From assembly GCA_022451445.1 (NCBI GenBank), contig JAKUSY010000143.1:1-7461 (forward strand): a stretch of DNA of 7,461 bases, in the 5' to 3' direction. Below are positions 6,233 to 7,461 of this stretch, piece by piece. Both the position numbers and the translations under genes were made by a program. This DNA is from Planctomycetota bacterium. GTDB lineage: Bacteria > Planctomycetota > UBA8108. The notes beneath the pieces are model-generated. The model ran no database searches. It was given only the letters and a program-made list of their open reading frames with translations, and was not told where the DNA came from. The number at the start of each line of letters is the position of its first letter. The first letter of the stretch is position 1.

Positions 6233-7452
6233 TGGCCGAGGGCGTAGTAGGTCTCGTAGCAGCGCCGTGCGCTCCTGGCCGCCTCGTCCCAGTTCCAGCC
6301 CGCTTTGAAGCGGTCCGGGCTGAGACTCCGGACGTAGGGCGAGGGCGCCGGGTCGAGGAGAGATTCGACGAGGTGTCGTCCGATGCCGGCCGAACCGGAG
6401 ACGCCGTGGGCGTTGCAGCCGCCGGCCATGACGAAACCCTTTACCCTTGAGCTCTCGCCGATGATGAAGCGCCCGTCGGGCGTGAAGGTCGGCCAGCCCT
6501 TGAAGATGCTGCGCACGCCCAGCTCGCTGACCTTCGGGATATGGGGGGAGAGCTCCTCGGCGAACTGTCCCAGCACGTCATAGTCCTCCTCGATGAGCGG
6601 TTGCTCGTCGCCGAGGGAGATCTTGCGCGGGTCGTTCGAGAGTGATTCGGGCTCCCAGCCGCCGCACAGCAGCGAGTTGACCTCGCCGCGCAGGTAGAGG
6701 GTGGCGTCGGGGATGCGCATCACCGGCAATGTCGGCTCCATGCCCTCGCATTCGACTGTCACGAAGAACTCGTGGCGCACCGGGATGATCGGCAGGTCGA
6801 GTCCCACACAGGAGGCGAGCTGGCAGGCGTGGGCGCCGGCGGCGTTGATGATCATTTCGCATTCGACCTCGCCGCGATCGGTCTCCACGGCGCGCACGCG
6901 GCCTCCTTCCGTCCTGATGCCGGTGACTCGCGTGTCGGTCCGGAAGCGTACCCCGAGCTCTCGCGCGTGCTCAACATAGCTCATGGTCAGGTCGTAGGGC
7001 TGCAGGTAGCCGTCGCTCGGGCACCAGAGGACGGCCTTCGAGTGCCGGAAGTCCATCAGCGGCCACAGCTCCCGGGCCCGGTCGTTGTCGATGAACTCGG
7101 TTTCGAGCCCGGCCTCATCGCAGACTCTCTTCATGTTGCTGAACTCCTCGACGCGCTCATCGCTGAGCGCCACGCGCAGCGAGCCGACCTGGCGCCAGGC
7201 CGGATTGCACTTCTCGTTCTCCTGGAGACGGGAGAAGGTCTCCACCGACCACATGGCGAGCTTGACCCGCTCGGGGGTGGTGCGCACCTGCCCGACCAGC
7301 CCGGCGGCCTGCGAGCTGGTGGCGGCGGCGACCCCGGGCTCCTTCTCCAGGAGGAGGATGTCGGTTTTGCCGGCCTCGGCGAGGCTGTAGGCCGCGCCGC
7401 AGCCTACGGCTCCACCTCCAACGATAACGATTTCGGCTCTTTCAGTGCTCAT
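6229..7452 (-). CDS. FAD-dependent oxidoreductase, DAO / dimethylglycine dehydrogenase-like
   Basis: This 407-aa protein is probably a cytoplasmic flavoenzyme oxidising an amine or amino acid, in the broad DAO family with sarcosine and dimethylglycine dehydrogenases and glycine oxidase. The N-terminus is the FAD-binding Rossmann fold: IVIVGGGAVGCGAAYSLAEAG (8-28, GxGxxG at 12-17) and LLLEKE, with E36 as the expected ribose-binding acid. SSQAAGLVGQVR (46-57) matches the segment that in dimethylglycine dehydrogenase holds the flavin-linked His; here Q48 takes its place, so FAD is probably not covalently bound. NAAGAHAC (203-210) and the C-terminal PTFTPDGRFIIGES (321-334) plus FVMAGGCNAHGVSGSAG (340-356) are typical DAO-family blocks. 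It ends WDEAARSARRCYETYYALGH. It lacks the folate-binding C-terminal domain of full-length dimethylglycine dehydrogenases, which are about twice as long. The start is ATG at 7452-7450, with a weak AGCAGG upstream at the window edge. There is no signal peptide. The substrate is unknown, and no partner subunit lies in the window. Confidence 0.9.
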   Translation of the reverse strand: MSTERAEIVIVGGGAVGCGAAYSLAEAGKTDILLLEKEPGVAAATSSQAAGLVGQVRTTPERVKLAMWSVETFSRLQENEKCNPAWRQVGSLRVALSDERVEEFSNMKRVCDEAGLETEFIDNDRARELWPLMDFRHSKAVLWCPSDGYLQPYDLTMSYVEHARELGVRFRTDTRVTGIRTEGGRVRAVETDRGEVECEMIINAAGAHACQLASCVGLDLPIIPVRHEFFVTVECEGMEPTLPVMRIPDATLYLRGEVNSLLCGGWEPESLSNDPRKISLGDEQPLIEEDYDVLGQFAEELSPHIPKVSELGVRSIFKGWPTFTPDGRFIIGESSRVKGFVMAGGCNAHGVSGSAGIGRHLVESLLDPAPSPYVRSLSPDRFKAGWNWDEAARSARRCYETYYALGH

Positions 7453-7461
7453 TGGCCTGCT

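Overview
The window is a GC-rich bacterial segment that is densely coding, with no rRNA, tRNA, CRISPR array, transposase or integrase visible. The gene content points to the PVC superphylum, either Planctomycetota or Verrucomicrobiota; the sequence alone does not decide which. The diagnostic feature is a PSCyt1-PSCyt2-PSD1 cytochrome-type protein followed directly by a Tat-exported DUF1501 protein, next to a secreted type I sulfatase and an FG-GAP/VCBS repeat protein. Lineages rich in this set are commonly marine or freshwater degraders of sulfated polysaccharides.

Layout, left to right. (1) 1-714, + strand: the 3' end of an FG-GAP/VCBS beta-propeller gene, cut by the left edge. (2) 734-2167, - strand: a complete Sec-exported arylsulfatase-family enzyme, convergent with the first gene. 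(3) 2168-2279: a 112-bp divergent intergenic region with a sigma70-like promoter candidate for the sulfatase and a small dyad over its -10 box. (4) 2280-4763, + strand: a PSCyt1/PSCyt2/PSD1 protein with two CxxCH haem-binding motifs. (5) 4764-6212, + strand: a DUF1501 protein whose ATG directly abuts the preceding stop codon (TAGATG). (6) 6209-6232: a short hairpin whose arms contain both convergent stop codons. (7) 6229-7452, - strand: a FAD-dependent oxidoreductase of the DAO/dimethylglycine-dehydrogenase-like group, probably cytoplasmic.

How the genes may work together. Four of the five products look exported or cell-envelope associated. The sulfatase should hydrolyse sulfate esters in the periplasm or outside the cell. 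The PSCyt-PSD1/DUF1501 pair is a recurrent PVC gene pair of unknown biochemical role; here it looks like a translationally coupled unit of a c-type cytochrome-like protein and an alkaline-phosphatase-fold protein. The shared divergent control region suggests, but does not prove, co-regulation of sulfatase and pair. The FAD oxidoreductase has no visible link to the rest and may belong to another unit beyond the right edge.

The most interesting unexplained item is the PSCyt/DUF1501 pair. Its family co-occurrence is known but its function is not, and here it shares a control region with a sulfatase of the same overall fold superfamily as DUF1501 but exported by a different route.
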